Positions 7,936-15,175 of a stretch of 39,130 nucleotides of DNA are shown here, piece by piece (within the stretch, counting starts at the first letter, position 1; each line of letters starts with the position of its first letter). Source of the stretch: Mycolicibacterium canariasense (GTDB lineage Bacteria > Actinomycetota > Actinomycetes > Mycobacteriales > Mycobacteriaceae); contig NZ_LQOL01000077.1 in NCBI RefSeq assembly GCF_002101555.1, positions 1-39,130 of the forward strand, given 5' to 3'. Below the pieces are notes generated by a model. It was not told the DNA's origin. It saw only the letters and a list, made by a program, of their open reading frames with translations, and ran no database searches. The translations under genes and the position numbers were made by a program.

Positions 7936-8028
7936 ATGGCCAAGCGAGGCCGCAAGAAGCGCGATCGGAAGCACAGCAAGGCCAACCACGGCAAGCGGCC
8001 CAACGCCGGCTCGAAGTCTGTGCGCTGA
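7936..8028 (+). CDS. Small basic ribosomal protein bL37
   Basis: A 30-aa ORF, too short for usual gene callers, begins MAKRGRKKRDRKHSKANHG and ends GSKSVR; half of its residues are basic. It has a good Shine-Dalgarno sequence (AGAAGG) about 7 nt before the ATG and is followed by a strong terminator hairpin. The sequence matches my memory of bL37, the tiny large-subunit protein found in M. smegmatis ribosome structures, where it contacts 23S rRNA. It is monocistronic and convergent with rshA-sigH. Identity is recalled and was not searched; an unrelated basic peptide is unlikely given the sequence, RBS and terminator. Confidence 0.8.
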   Translation: MAKRGRKKRDRKHSKANHGKRPNAGSKSVR

Positions 8029-8042
8029 CCAGATACGCATAA

Positions 8043-8080
8043 CGAAACCGCCCGGACGCACAGCAGTCCGGGCGGTTTCG
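8043..8080. terminator. Hairpin terminator after bL37, convergent with rshA
   Basis: A perfect 14-bp stem (arms 8043-8056 and 8067-8080) with a 10-nt loop is formed by CGAAACCGCCCGGA and its complement. It lies 14 nt after the bL37 stop and 17 nt before the rshA stop on the other strand, so it may end transcription from both directions. Confidence 0.8.
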
Positions 8081-8097
8081 TCTGTGTCGGGGGTGGC

Positions 8098-8409
8098 TCA
8101 GCCCCTGATGATGGTGGTGCGGCTGATCTCCAGCCGCAGCCGGGCGCGCAGGGTGTCGGGCGCCTTCTCGCCGCCGCATTTGGCGGCGATCATTTTCTTG
8201 ACGCGCTCCTCGACGCCGTAATGACGCAGGCACGTCGGGCATTCGTCGAGGTGATGGCGCAGCTTGTCCCTGGTTTCCGGGGTGCATTCGCCGTCGAGCA
8301 GCGTCCACACCTCGGCGATCACCGCGGCGCATTCGGGATGCTCGGGGTCGACCGGGCCGACCGGAGGGATGAACGTGTGCTCGTCGTTGCGGGCGAACTC
8401 GTCGTTCAT
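8098..8409 (-). CDS. rshA: Zinc-containing anti-sigma factor RshA (redox sensor for SigH)
   Basis: 103 aa. The ZAS motif H-x3-C-x2-C is present as H53, C57 and C60 in HHLDECPTC; these residues bind zinc and release SigH when oxidised. The N-terminal half is acidic and the C-terminal part is helical and basic, as in RshA (Rv3221A). The ATG at 8409 overlaps the sigH stop by 4 nt, giving translational coupling that keeps sigma and anti-sigma stoichiometric. In the known system disulfide stress, heat or PknB phosphorylation disrupts the RshA-SigH complex. Confidence 0.95.
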   Translation of the reverse strand: MNDEFARNDEHTFIPPVGPVDPEHPECAAVIAEVWTLLDGECTPETRDKLRHHLDECPTCLRHYGVEERVKKMIAAKCGGEKAPDTLRARLRLEISRTTIIRG

Positions 8410-9125
8410 GACGAGACCTCCTCGCTGGCGAGCTGCTCACCGCGCATGAATCCGCGCTCACGTGCTACATCGGCCAGCAGGTCACGCAGTTGCTTGCGGC
8501 CTCGGTGCAGTCGAGACATCACCGTCCCGATCGGGGTTTCCATGATTTCCGCGATCTCCTTGTACGGGAATCCCTCGACATCGGCGTAGTACACCGCCAT
8601 CCGGAACTCTTCAGGTAATGCTTGCAGAGCATCCTTGATCTCGCTGTCCGGCAGCGCTTCCAGCGCCTCCACCTCCGCGGACCGCAAACCCGTCGAGCTG
8701 TGCTCGGCATTGGACGCCAGCTGCCAGTCGGTGATCTCGTCGGTCGGATACTCCGACGGCTGACGCTGCTTCTTGCGGTAGTTGTTGATGTAGGTGTTCG
8801 TCAGGATGCGGTAGAGCCACGCCTTCAGATTCGTGCCCTCACGGAACGACCGGAACCCGGCATACGCCTTGACCATGGTTTCCTGCACCAGGTCTTCGGC
8901 GTCGGCGGGGTTACGCGTCATCCGCAACGCGCCGCCGTAGAGCTGGTCCAGCAGCGGGATGGCGTCGCGTTCGAAGCGGGCGGTGAGCTCGGCGTCGGTC
9001 TCTTCGGTCGGGGCGGGTGCGGCCTCGTCTATATCGGTCATCGTGACTGGACCCATCCCTTCCCTCTCGGCACGGCCGAACGACTCCAGCGAGTACACCG
9101 GACGTTCCAGGCATGCCGTTGACAC
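8406..9125 (-). CDS. sigH: ECF sigma factor SigH, with a probable N-terminally extended form
   Basis: 239 aa from GTG 9125, or 211 aa from ATG 9041. SigH directs RNA polymerase to oxidative- and heat-stress promoters. Region 2 (DLVQETMVKAYAGFRSF, LKAWLYRILTNTYINNYRK) and region 4 (FRMAVYYADVEGFPYKEIAE, IGTVMSRLHRGRKQLR) are nearly as I recall for M. tuberculosis SigH. The GTG at 9125 has AAGGAG 7 nt upstream, the best ribosome site here, so I chose it. M. tuberculosis-like starts also exist at ATG 9056 (MGPVT) and ATG 9041 (MTDID), so two protein forms are possible. A consensus SigH promoter upstream indicates autoregulation. Confidence 0.93.
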   Translation of the reverse strand: MSTACLERPVYSLESFGRAEREGMGPVTMTDIDEAAPAPTEETDAELTARFERDAIPLLDQLYGGALRMTRNPADAEDLVQETMVKAYAGFRSFREGTNLKAWLYRILTNTYINNYRKKQRQPSEYPTDEITDWQLASNAEHSSTGLRSAEVEALEALPDSEIKDALQALPEEFRMAVYYADVEGFPYKEIAEIMETPIGTVMSRLHRGRKQLRDLLADVARERGFMRGEQLASEEVSS

Positions 9126-9205
9126 TGAGAAACTCCTTCCACGATCCTAGAGGTTGACGCCGACAAAGCTCGCCGGCGGCTGGTGCGCCCCGTCGCACCT
9201 GCAGT

Positions 9206-9232
9206 AACGCCGGTACCTGGGTTGGTCATTCC
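9206..9232 (-). promoter_or_regulatory. SigH-dependent autoregulatory promoter
   Basis: On the minus strand GGAAT (complement of 9228-9232) and CGTT (complement of 9206-9209) are separated by 18 bp. This fits the SigH/SigR-class consensus GGAA-N18/19-GTT. It lies about 80 bp upstream of the GTG at 9125, so transcripts would include both candidate sigH starts and rshA. Confidence 0.8.
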
Positions 9233-9238
9233 CGGCAC

Positions 9239-9244
9239 TAGGCT
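9239..9244 (+). promoter_or_regulatory. -10 box (TAGGCT) of the ybaK-like gene, leaderless layout
   Basis: TAGGCT ends 6 nt before the GTG at 9251 and no Shine-Dalgarno sequence is present, so initiation at the start codon is likely. The box sits a few bases from the divergent SigH promoter, so the two promoters are back to back. Confidence 0.55.
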
Positions 9245-9250
9245 GACCCC

Positions 9251-9742
9251 GTGACACGGGCAGCAACCCCGGCGATCGCGGCATTGATCGGCGCCGGGAT
9301 CGGACACGAGATCCTGCGGTACGACCACGACCCGCGCGCCGACTCGTTCGGGGCGGAGGCCGTCCAGCAGCTGGCCGCCGCGCACGGGCTGGACCCGGCG
9401 CAGATCTTCAAAACCCTGGTGGTGGCCGCCGGCCGGGACCTCGCGGTGGCGGTGCTGCCGGTGCCGTCGAAACTGTCGCTCAAGGCCGCCGCGGCGGCAC
9501 TGGGCTTCGCCAAGGTGACCATGGCCGACCGTGCCGCGGCCGAACGCTCCACCGGCTACGTGCTGGGTGGCATCTCTCCGCTGGGGCAGCGGCGGGCGCT
9601 GCCGACCGTGGTGGACGCCTCGGCGCTGGACTGGGATCGGGTGTTGTGCAGCGCGGGCAAGCGAGGCTGGGACGTGGCGCTCGCACCGCAGGATCTCGTG
9701 TCTGCCACCAACGCCGTGATCGCCGATATCCGCGCGGCATAG
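9251..9742 (+). CDS. ybaK: YbaK-type Cys-tRNA(Pro)/Cys-tRNA(Cys) deacylase
   Basis: 163 aa, a single YbaK/EbsC domain. This family hydrolyses misacylated tRNA, in YbaK mainly Cys-tRNA(Pro) made in error by prolyl-tRNA synthetase. Visible family features are the conserved lysine in QIFKTLVV (near residue 55), the strand VAVLPVPSKLSLKAAA and the glycine-rich loop GYVLGGISPLGQRRALPTVVD. The start is GTG at 9251. It is divergent from sigH and followed by an SDR gene whose -10 box overlaps the stop codon of this gene. Substrate choice within the editing-domain family cannot be read from sequence alone. Confidence 0.88.
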   Translation: MTRAATPAIAALIGAGIGHEILRYDHDPRADSFGAEAVQQLAAAHGLDPAQIFKTLVVAAGRDLAVAVLPVPSKLSLKAAAAALGFAKVTMADRAAAERSTGYVLGGISPLGQRRALPTVVDASALDWDRVLCSAGKRGWDVALAPQDLVSATNAVIADIRAA

Positions 9743-9745
9743 GGT
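9740..9745 (+). promoter_or_regulatory. -10 box (TAGGGT) of the SDR gene overlapping the ybaK stop codon
   Basis: TAGGGT ends 6 nt before the ATG at 9752, again a leaderless spacing. Its first three bases are the TAG stop of the upstream gene. Confidence 0.45.
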
Positions 9746-9751
9746 GCACCC

Positions 9752-10606
9752 ATGACTGAAGCGCCGCTATCCGGGAAGACCATGTTCATCTCCGGCGCCA
9801 GCCGCGGTATCGGGCTGGCCATCGCCAAGCGGGCCGCCGCAGACGGGGCCAATATCGCGCTGCTGGCCAAGACCGCCGAGCCGCATCCCAAACTCGAGGG
9901 CACCGTCTACACCGCGGCCAAGGAGATCGAGGAGGCCGGCGGGCAGGCGCTGCCCATCGTCGGCGATGTCCGCGACGGGGACTCGGTGGCGGCGGCGGTG
10001 GCCCAGACCGTCGAGCGGTTCGGCGGTATCGACCTGTGCGTCAACAACGCCTCGGCGATCAACCTGGGCTCGATCGAGGAAGTGCCGCTCAAGCGGTTCG
10101 ACCTGATGAACGGCATCCAGATCCGCGGCACCTACGCGGTGTCGCAGGCCTGCATCCCGCACATGAAGGGCCGCGCCAATCCGCACATCCTGACCTTGTC
10201 GCCACCGTTGCGGCTGGAATCGCAGTGGCTCAAGCCGACGGCCTACATGATGGCGAAGTTCGGCATGACGTTGTGTGCGCTGGGCATCGCCGAGGAGATG
10301 CGCGAGGCGGGGATCGCGTCGAACACCTTGTGGCCGCGCACCCTGGTTGCCACCGCCGCGGTGCAGAATCTGCTGGGCGGTGACGAGGCCATGGCCAAGG
10401 CCCGCAAACCCGCGGTGTACGCCGATGCGGCGTACGCGGTCTTCACCAAACCCGCCCGCGAATACACCGGGCAGAGCCTGCTGTGCGAGGACGTGCTGCT
10501 CGACTCCGGGGTCACCGACCTGTCCGTGTACGACTGCGTGCCCGGCTCCGACCTGGGCGTCGACCTGTGGGTGGACACCCCGAACCCGCCGGGATACCGC
10601 GGATGA
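9752..10606 (+). CDS. Short-chain dehydrogenase/reductase (HSDL2-like, Rv3224 homologue)
   Basis: 284 aa. The Rossmann fold is clear: the dinucleotide motif SGASRGIGLAIAKRAA (residues about 14-29), GDVRD for the adenine ring, and VNNASA. The usual active-site tyrosine appears in PTAYMMAKFGMTL (Y-x3-K). It resembles the SDR half of hydroxysteroid-dehydrogenase-like 2, to which Rv3224 also belongs by recollection. Its physiological substrate is unknown. The C-terminal tail (VDLWVDTPNPPGYRG) is long. Its stop overlaps the start of the GNAT gene (ATGA), so the two are coupled. Confidence 0.85.
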   Translation: MTEAPLSGKTMFISGASRGIGLAIAKRAAADGANIALLAKTAEPHPKLEGTVYTAAKEIEEAGGQALPIVGDVRDGDSVAAAVAQTVERFGGIDLCVNNASAINLGSIEEVPLKRFDLMNGIQIRGTYAVSQACIPHMKGRANPHILTLSPPLRLESQWLKPTAYMMAKFGMTLCALGIAEEMREAGIASNTLWPRTLVATAAVQNLLGGDEAMAKARKPAVYADAAYAVFTKPAREYTGQSLLCEDVLLDSGVTDLSVYDCVPGSDLGVDLWVDTPNPPGYRG

Positions 10607-10944
10607 ACGCCAGGGTGGTTGCGGCCGAACAGTTGTCGCGGTTCGAGGTGTACTACGGCGACGATCTGGCCGGCGACGATCTGGCCGGCTTCGCCGAATA
10701 CCTGGATCATGACGGGCAGCGGATCTTCTTCCACACCGAGGTCGGCGAGCAGTTCGGCGGTAAAGGCTTGGCCAGCAAGCTGATTCGGCAAGCGCTGCGC
10801 GAGACCGTCGACGCGGGACTGCGCATCGTGCCGCTGTGCCCGTTTGTGGATAGCTTCGTGCGTAAGCACCCCGACGACGAAACCTATGCTGCTGCGGTGG
10901 ACCCGGTGACCGAGGCGGCGGTCGAACTGGTGCGCAAACGCTGA
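10603..10944 (+). CDS. GNAT-family N-acetyltransferase (YjdJ/NATD1-like)
   Basis: 113 aa, a minimal GNAT domain of the YjdJ/NATD1 type. The acetyl-CoA-binding segment EQFGGKGLASKLIRQALRE (about residues 47-65) follows HDGQRIFFHTEVGE, and PLCPFVDSFVRKHP is the family's characteristic C-terminal motif. The ATG overlaps the SDR stop. Residues 19-28 carry a five-residue tandem duplication, GDDLA-GDDLA, from an exact 15-bp DNA repeat; most relatives would have one copy, so the beta-hairpin there is probably lengthened. The acceptor substrate is unknown. Confidence 0.85.
   Translation: MNARVVAAEQLSRFEVYYGDDLAGDDLAGFAEYLDHDGQRIFFHTEVGEQFGGKGLASKLIRQALRETVDAGLRIVPLCPFVDSFVRKHPDDETYAAAVDPVTEAAVELVRKR
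10657..10686 (+). repeat. Exact 15-bp tandem duplication inside the GNAT gene
   Basis: GGCGACGATCTGGCC occurs twice in direct succession (10657-10671 and 10672-10686). The duplication is in frame and adds GDDLA to the protein. It looks like recent replication slippage. Confidence 0.9.
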
Positions 10945-10960
10945 CCCGAAGGGACCCCCT

Positions 10961-12112
10961 GTGGCCGAGCGCCCGGTGCCGCTGACGACGATCACCGCAC
11001 AGTGGGGCCGGATCGGCTGTCTCGGTTTCGGCGGGCCACCGACCCATATCGCGATGCTGCGCGAACTGTGCGTGCAGCGGCGGCGGTGGCTGGACGCCGA
11101 CGAGTTCGAGGATGCCGTCGCGGCCACGAACCTGCTGCCGGGGCCCGCGTCGACGCAGCTGGCCATCTACACCGCCTGGCGGCTGCGCGGCGGGCCCGGC
11201 GCGCTGGTCGGCGGTCTGGCGTTCATCCTGCCGGGTCTGGTCGTCATCCTCGCGTTGGCGGCGTTCTTCCTGTCCGGCGGTGCGCCCGGCTGGGCGCGGG
11301 GTGCAGCCGCCGGGGCGGGGGCGGCGGTGGCGGCCGTCGCACTGCACGCCGCCGTCGGACTGATCCCGTCCAGTTGGCAACGGGCCGGCCAGACACCCTG
11401 GGCCAGGATCCGTTGGATCGGCTACTTCGCCGCCGGCGCGGTCGCCGCGGCCCTGACCGGCCCGTGGCTGGTGCTGGTGCTGATCGCCGCCGGTGCGCTG
11501 GAGATCGCGGCCCGCATCGCCCCGTCGCGGGCCGGCGCGCAGACCTGGCCGGTGCTGCTGGCCGCGGCCCCGGCGCTGGCCGGTATACCCGCCCTGGTGT
11601 GGACGGCATTCAAGGTGGGCGCGCTGTCCTACGGCGGCGGGTTCGTCATCATCCCGCTGATGCAGGACGACGCGGTGCGCAGGCAGCACTGGATGACCGA
11701 CGCCGAGTTTCTCAACGCGGTGGCCCTCGGCCAGATCACCCCAGGACCGGTGCTGCACACCGTGGCGGTGGTGGGTTACGCGGCCGCGGGCTTCGGCGGT
11801 GCCCTGCTGGCGGCGCTGGTCGCATTCGGCCCGTCGTTCGTCATGGTGATCGGTGGTGGCAGGCATTTCGACGCGCTGCGGGCGAACCGCTACGTGCAGG
11901 CCTTCCTGACCGGCGCCGGGCCCGCGGTCATCGGTGCCATCACCGGCTCGGCGGTGCCGCTGGCGCTGGCGGCCCAGCAGCCGTGGCAGTTCGGGGTGCT
12001 GGCGCTGGCCGCGGTGGCGCTGCTGGTGGCCCGCCGCGGCGTGGTCAGCACGTTGATCGGTGCGGCGGCCCTGGGCGTCGGAGCGTATCTGGTCGGGCTG
12101 CCGGTCGACTGA
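10961..12112 (+). CDS. chrA: ChrA-family chromate transporter
   Basis: 383 aa, the two-domain (long) CHR form. The N-terminal repeat has the family signature GCLGFGGPPTHIAMLRE and LLPGPASTQLAIYTAWRLRG. The second repeat shows the matching KVGALSYGGGFVIIPLMQDD and ALGQITPGPVLHTVAVVGY. About ten to twelve hydrophobic segments are visible, so it is an inner-membrane protein. CHR proteins export chromate, usually with proton exchange; some family members have other anion roles. The start is GTG at 10961 after GAAGGGA. No chromate reductase or ChrB regulator is adjacent, so chromate resistance is inferred from family only. Confidence 0.88.
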   Translation: MAERPVPLTTITAQWGRIGCLGFGGPPTHIAMLRELCVQRRRWLDADEFEDAVAATNLLPGPASTQLAIYTAWRLRGGPGALVGGLAFILPGLVVILALAAFFLSGGAPGWARGAAAGAGAAVAAVALHAAVGLIPSSWQRAGQTPWARIRWIGYFAAGAVAAALTGPWLVLVLIAAGALEIAARIAPSRAGAQTWPVLLAAAPALAGIPALVWTAFKVGALSYGGGFVIIPLMQDDAVRRQHWMTDAEFLNAVALGQITPGPVLHTVAVVGYAAAGFGGALLAALVAFGPSFVMVIGGGRHFDALRANRYVQAFLTGAGPAVIGAITGSAVPLALAAQQPWQFGVLALAAVALLVARRGVVSTLIGAAALGVGAYLVGLPVD

Positions 12113-12114
12113 CC

Positions 12115-12120
12115 TAGGCT
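12115..12120 (+). promoter_or_regulatory. -10 box (TAGGCT) of the methyltransferase gene, leaderless layout
   Basis: TAGGCT ends 6 nt before the GTG at 12127, the same arrangement as at 4543 and 9239. No Shine-Dalgarno sequence is visible. Confidence 0.5.
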
Positions 12121-12126
12121 GGGACC

Positions 12127-12933
12127 GTGCCCCACTCGTCGATCTGGTCCGCGGGACGGTATGAATCCGTCGCCGAACGTATCGCCCCCATCGCCACCGA
12201 AGTGCTGACGGCGGTCGGTGCGCGGGTCCCGCTGCCCGGGGTCGAGTTGGTGGACCTGGCCTGCGGTACCGGCAACGCGGCGCTGGCCGCCGCGGCTGCC
12301 GACGCCCGCGTGACGGGCGTGGACATCACCCCCGAGCTGCTGGCCGTCGCCGCCGAGAAGCCCGGCGGTGACGCGGTGCGCTGGGTGGCCGCCGATGCCG
12401 GCGCCACCGGCCTGGCCGATGCGAGTTTCGGTGCGGCCGTGTCGAATATGGGCATCATCTTCGTGGAGCCCGTCGCCATGGTGGCCGAATTGGCCCGGTT
12501 GCTGCGCCCGGGCGGGGTACTCGGATTCTCCACCTGGGTGCGCGATGCCGACAATCCGTTCTACACGCCGATCCTGGAGGTGCTCGGCCCGCCGCCGCCC
12601 GCTCCGTACGGCCCCGATCAGTGGGGTGACCCGGATATCGCGCGGTCCCGACTGGCCACCGACTTCACCGATGTGATCATCGAAACCGGTGTGCACCCTT
12701 GGCGATTCGCGTCGGTGGAGGAGGCGGTGGATCTGGTCACGCGGGAATCCCCCATGCACCTGGACATCTTGTCCCGGCTCGACGACGGGACCCGCACCCG
12801 GCTGGTGGGCGCCTTCGAAGCGGCCTTCGGTGCGCATGCCGGCCCGGGCGGTGTGGAGTTCGGCGCCCCGTACGCGGTGGTGACTGCGCACGCGAGGAGC
12901 AATTCGGACACTGCGCACGCGAGGAGCAAGTGA
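12127..12933 (+). CDS. Class I SAM-dependent methyltransferase (small molecule type)
   Basis: 268 aa. Motif I VDLACGTGNAALAAAAAD (about residues 41-58) binds S-adenosylmethionine; VTGVDITPELLAVA is motif post-I, and the segment after LLRPGGVLGFSTW matches motif III. The fold is that of ubiquinone/menaquinone-type methyltransferases with a C-terminal lid; the substrate is unknown. The last residues are abnormal: TAHARS is repeated twice, encoded by a 20-bp direct repeat with 27-bp period. This suggests the original stop was displaced and the tail is a recent extension. The start is GTG with a leaderless-type promoter. Confidence 0.85.
   Translation: MPHSSIWSAGRYESVAERIAPIATEVLTAVGARVPLPGVELVDLACGTGNAALAAAAADARVTGVDITPELLAVAAEKPGGDAVRWVAADAGATGLADASFGAAVSNMGIIFVEPVAMVAELARLLRPGGVLGFSTWVRDADNPFYTPILEVLGPPPPAPYGPDQWGDPDIARSRLATDFTDVIIETGVHPWRFASVEEAVDLVTRESPMHLDILSRLDDGTRTRLVGAFEAAFGAHAGPGGVEFGAPYAVVTAHARSNSDTAHARSK
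12883..12929 (+). repeat. Direct repeat at the 3' end of the methyltransferase gene
   Basis: ACTGCGCACGCGAGGAGCAA is present at 12883-12902 and again at 12910-12929, with a 27-bp period. It lies at the very 3' end of the gene and encodes the repeated TAHARS tail. The placement, ending exactly at the stop codon, resembles an invasive short repeat more than coding drift. Confidence 0.85.
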
Positions 12934-12946
12934 AAACCGCCCGGCA

Positions 12947-14401
12947 TCACTCGGCCTGATAGAGGATTCCGCGGCCGATCGCGGCGCGGATCTCCGGCAG
13001 CGCGGCCTCGGCGAGCGCGCCGGTGTCGACGCCGTGATGGGCGGCGAGCAGGTCGATCAACGCGCCCAGCGGTACCTCACCGCGGCAGCCCGCCAGCAGG
13101 GCACGCAACACCTCGTCCACACCGATAACCGCCGCCGGACCGCCGGGGCGGCGCACCGCCGCACCGATCTGCTGCCAGCCGTGCTCTCCGGGAAGCGACT
13201 GCTCCTCCAAAAGCACCGGCGCCGTGGACAACCGGGCGGCCAGCAGCGCCTCGTCGGTGGTGTGGCGCAGATAGGCGCGCCGCGCGAAGAAGGCGTCGAC
13301 CTCCGGTCCGGTGACCGGCTCGTCGAGGATTTCCTCACACGTCTGCTCCGGGCGTTCACCGGCAGCGGGCACCCGCAGCGAGATCAACCCCATGCCGATA
13401 CCCGTGATGCCCTGCTCGGCGAACCAGTCCAGCCACGCACCGCCGCGCTGCGCCACCCGCTCCGTCGGCTCGCCGGCGTCGGCGAGCCACAGCGCGACGT
13501 AGCTGACCGGGTCGGCGAGCTCACGCTGCACCACCCAGGCGTGCAGGCCGGTGCCCGCCAGCCAGTCCCGCACCCGCGCGCCCCAGTCATCGCCGCGCAC
13601 GATCCAATTGGCCATGATGTGTGCGGTGCCACCGGGGTTGAGATGGTCGGCCACTTGTTCGATGATGCTGCGGCACAAGCCATCCCCGGCCACGCCGGAA
13701 TCGCGGTAGATGTAGTCCGTGGCGCCGGCGCCCACCACGAACGGCGGGTTGGACACGATGAGGTCGAACCGCTCCCCCGCCACCGGCTCGAACAGGCTGC
13801 CGTGCCGTAGATCCCACGACATGCCGTTGAGCCGGGCGGTGGCCGCGGCCAGCGCCAGCGCGCGTTCGTTGGTGTCGGTGGCCACGATGTGGTCGCAATG
13901 TCCGGACAGATGCAGGGCCTGCACACCGCAACCGGTGCCGAGGTCCAAGGCACGCCGCACCGGCGTGCGGACCACGGCACGGGCCAGGGATAGCGAGGCG
14001 CCGCCGATGCCGAGCACGTGATCTCGGTGCAGGGGCCCGCCACGCAACGCGGCGTCCTGGTCGGAGACCACCAGGAAGTCGCTGTAGGGCCGGATGTCCA
14101 GGATCGCGCGCACCGTCTCACCTGTGTCCTCCAGCACGCCGCACGCCGTCAGCGCGGCCAGCCCGGCCGTCGGGAACGCCTCGGCTGCGCGCTGCGGGCT
14201 CTCGTCCGCGCCGAGCAGGAGCAACCGCACCAGGGTGGCCAGCGCTCCGCCCGCGGCGTCGCAGGCCCGCAGCGCCGGCCACCACACGCCCCGGCCGAGG
14301 GCGGCGTGGGCGTCGGGGCCGAGCAGTTCGGCCACCCCGTCGACGGTGTAGCCGGCCGCGCGCAGATCCGCGCCGAGGGCGTCGACGACGTCCTCGGTCA
14401 A
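12947..14401 (-). CDS. N5-glutamine/RNA-type SAM methyltransferase with DUF7059-like N-terminal region
   Basis: 484 aa. A helical N-terminal region (1-150) precedes a class I methyltransferase domain with ALDLGTGCGVQALHLSG (SAM motif) and the tetrapeptide NPPF in LIVSNPPFVVGAG. NPPF/NPPY marks enzymes that methylate an amide or exocyclic amine, for example release-factor glutamine or rRNA adenine/guanine. A further helical domain (about 380-484) is less familiar. The start is TTG at 14401, giving a 4-nt overlap with the SRAP stop; no ATG or GTG alternative fits better, so the first residues are less certain. The target, RNA or protein, cannot be decided here. Confidence 0.8.
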   Translation of the reverse strand: MTEDVVDALGADLRAAGYTVDGVAELLGPDAHAALGRGVWWPALRACDAAGGALATLVRLLLLGADESPQRAAEAFPTAGLAALTACGVLEDTGETVRAILDIRPYSDFLVVSDQDAALRGGPLHRDHVLGIGGASLSLARAVVRTPVRRALDLGTGCGVQALHLSGHCDHIVATDTNERALALAAATARLNGMSWDLRHGSLFEPVAGERFDLIVSNPPFVVGAGATDYIYRDSGVAGDGLCRSIIEQVADHLNPGGTAHIMANWIVRGDDWGARVRDWLAGTGLHAWVVQRELADPVSYVALWLADAGEPTERVAQRGGAWLDWFAEQGITGIGMGLISLRVPAAGERPEQTCEEILDEPVTGPEVDAFFARRAYLRHTTDEALLAARLSTAPVLLEEQSLPGEHGWQQIGAAVRRPGGPAAVIGVDEVLRALLAGCRGEVPLGALIDLLAAHHGVDTGALAEAALPEIRAAIGRGILYQAE

Positions 14402-15156
14402 AACAGACCCGGATCGGGCTGGGCGGCCTCGATCAGCTCGGGACCGTTGTTGCGGGTGCTGTTCACCAGCCGGGACACCTCGCGGATCTGGATGCGGTCA
14501 AGGTCACCGTGCCCGCGCAGCAGTCCCTCGTCGATGGGCGCGTCGGGGTCCATCCATCGGTCCCAGTCGGCCGCGCTGATGGTCAGCGGCATCCGGTCGT
14601 GGATATCGGCGAGCTGGGCGGCGGCGTCGGTGGTGATGATGGTGCAGCTGAGCAGCGGTGAGCTGTCCCTGGTGGCGTCTTTGGGCCGCCAGGTGGACCA
14701 CAGCCCCGCCATGAAGAGTGGTTCGCCGTCACCGGCGTACATGTAGAACGGCGTCTTGGTGGCCTTCTTGCCGTCGGCGGCCGGGTTGGGCCGCCATTCG
14801 TACCAGCCATCCATCGGCACCAGGCAGCGCTTGCTCTTGGCCGACCCGCGGAACGCCGGCGAGGTGGTCAGCGTCTCGGCGCGGGCGTTGATCAGCAGCG
14901 GGCCCTTGGTCTCCGGCCCGCCCTCGGCGGTGGTCTTGGCCCACGGCGGGATCAGTCCCCACCGCATGGAGCGGATCCGGCGGGTGGACTCGTCTTCTGG
15001 TTGGGTGTGCCGTTTGACCACGGTGCTGATGGTCGTGGTGGGTGCGACGTTGTAGTTGGGACCGGCCTGTTTGGCCGTCTCGGCGGTCTCGTCGAGCGCC
15101 TTGATTTTCTCGGCCAGCAGCGCCGGGTCGGTGGTCACCGCAAATCGCCCACACAT
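14398..15156 (-). CDS. SRAP-domain abasic-site DNA-crosslinking protein (YedK/HMCES family)
   Basis: 252 aa, the length I recall for Rv3226c. Cys2 in MCGRFA becomes the N-terminal nucleophile after Met removal and forms a thiazolidine link with abasic sites in single-stranded DNA. Other conserved parts are YNVAPT, RWGLIPPWAK, INARAET, the glutamate in DGWYEW, and the histidine in IHDRMPL. The start at ATG 15156 is fixed by the requirement for Cys2; in-frame extension upstream would run through aroA on the other strand and is spurious. It is divergent from aroA by 19 bp and overlaps the following methyltransferase by 4 nt. Confidence 0.93.
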   Translation of the reverse strand: MCGRFAVTTDPALLAEKIKALDETAETAKQAGPNYNVAPTTTISTVVKRHTQPEDESTRRIRSMRWGLIPPWAKTTAEGGPETKGPLLINARAETLTTSPAFRGSAKSKRCLVPMDGWYEWRPNPAADGKKATKTPFYMYAGDGEPLFMAGLWSTWRPKDATRDSSPLLSCTIITTDAAAQLADIHDRMPLTISAADWDRWMDPDAPIDEGLLRGHGDLDRIQIREVSRLVNSTRNNGPELIEAAQPDPGLF

Positions 15157-15163
15157 ACCAGGC

Positions 15164-15169
15164 AGGATA
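15164..15169 (-). promoter_or_regulatory. -10 box (TATCCT) of the SRAP gene, leaderless layout
   Basis: On the minus strand TATCCT ends 7 nt before the SRAP ATG. This fits TANNNT and would give a leaderless message. It lies in the 19-bp gap shared with the divergent aroA gene. Confidence 0.45.
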
Positions 15170-15175
15170 GAGGTC

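Noticed and set aside
9767..11866. Open frame of 699 codons on the minus strand across the SDR, GNAT and chrA genes
   Set aside because: It crosses three recognisable genes and shows only low-complexity Arg/Gly/His sequence.
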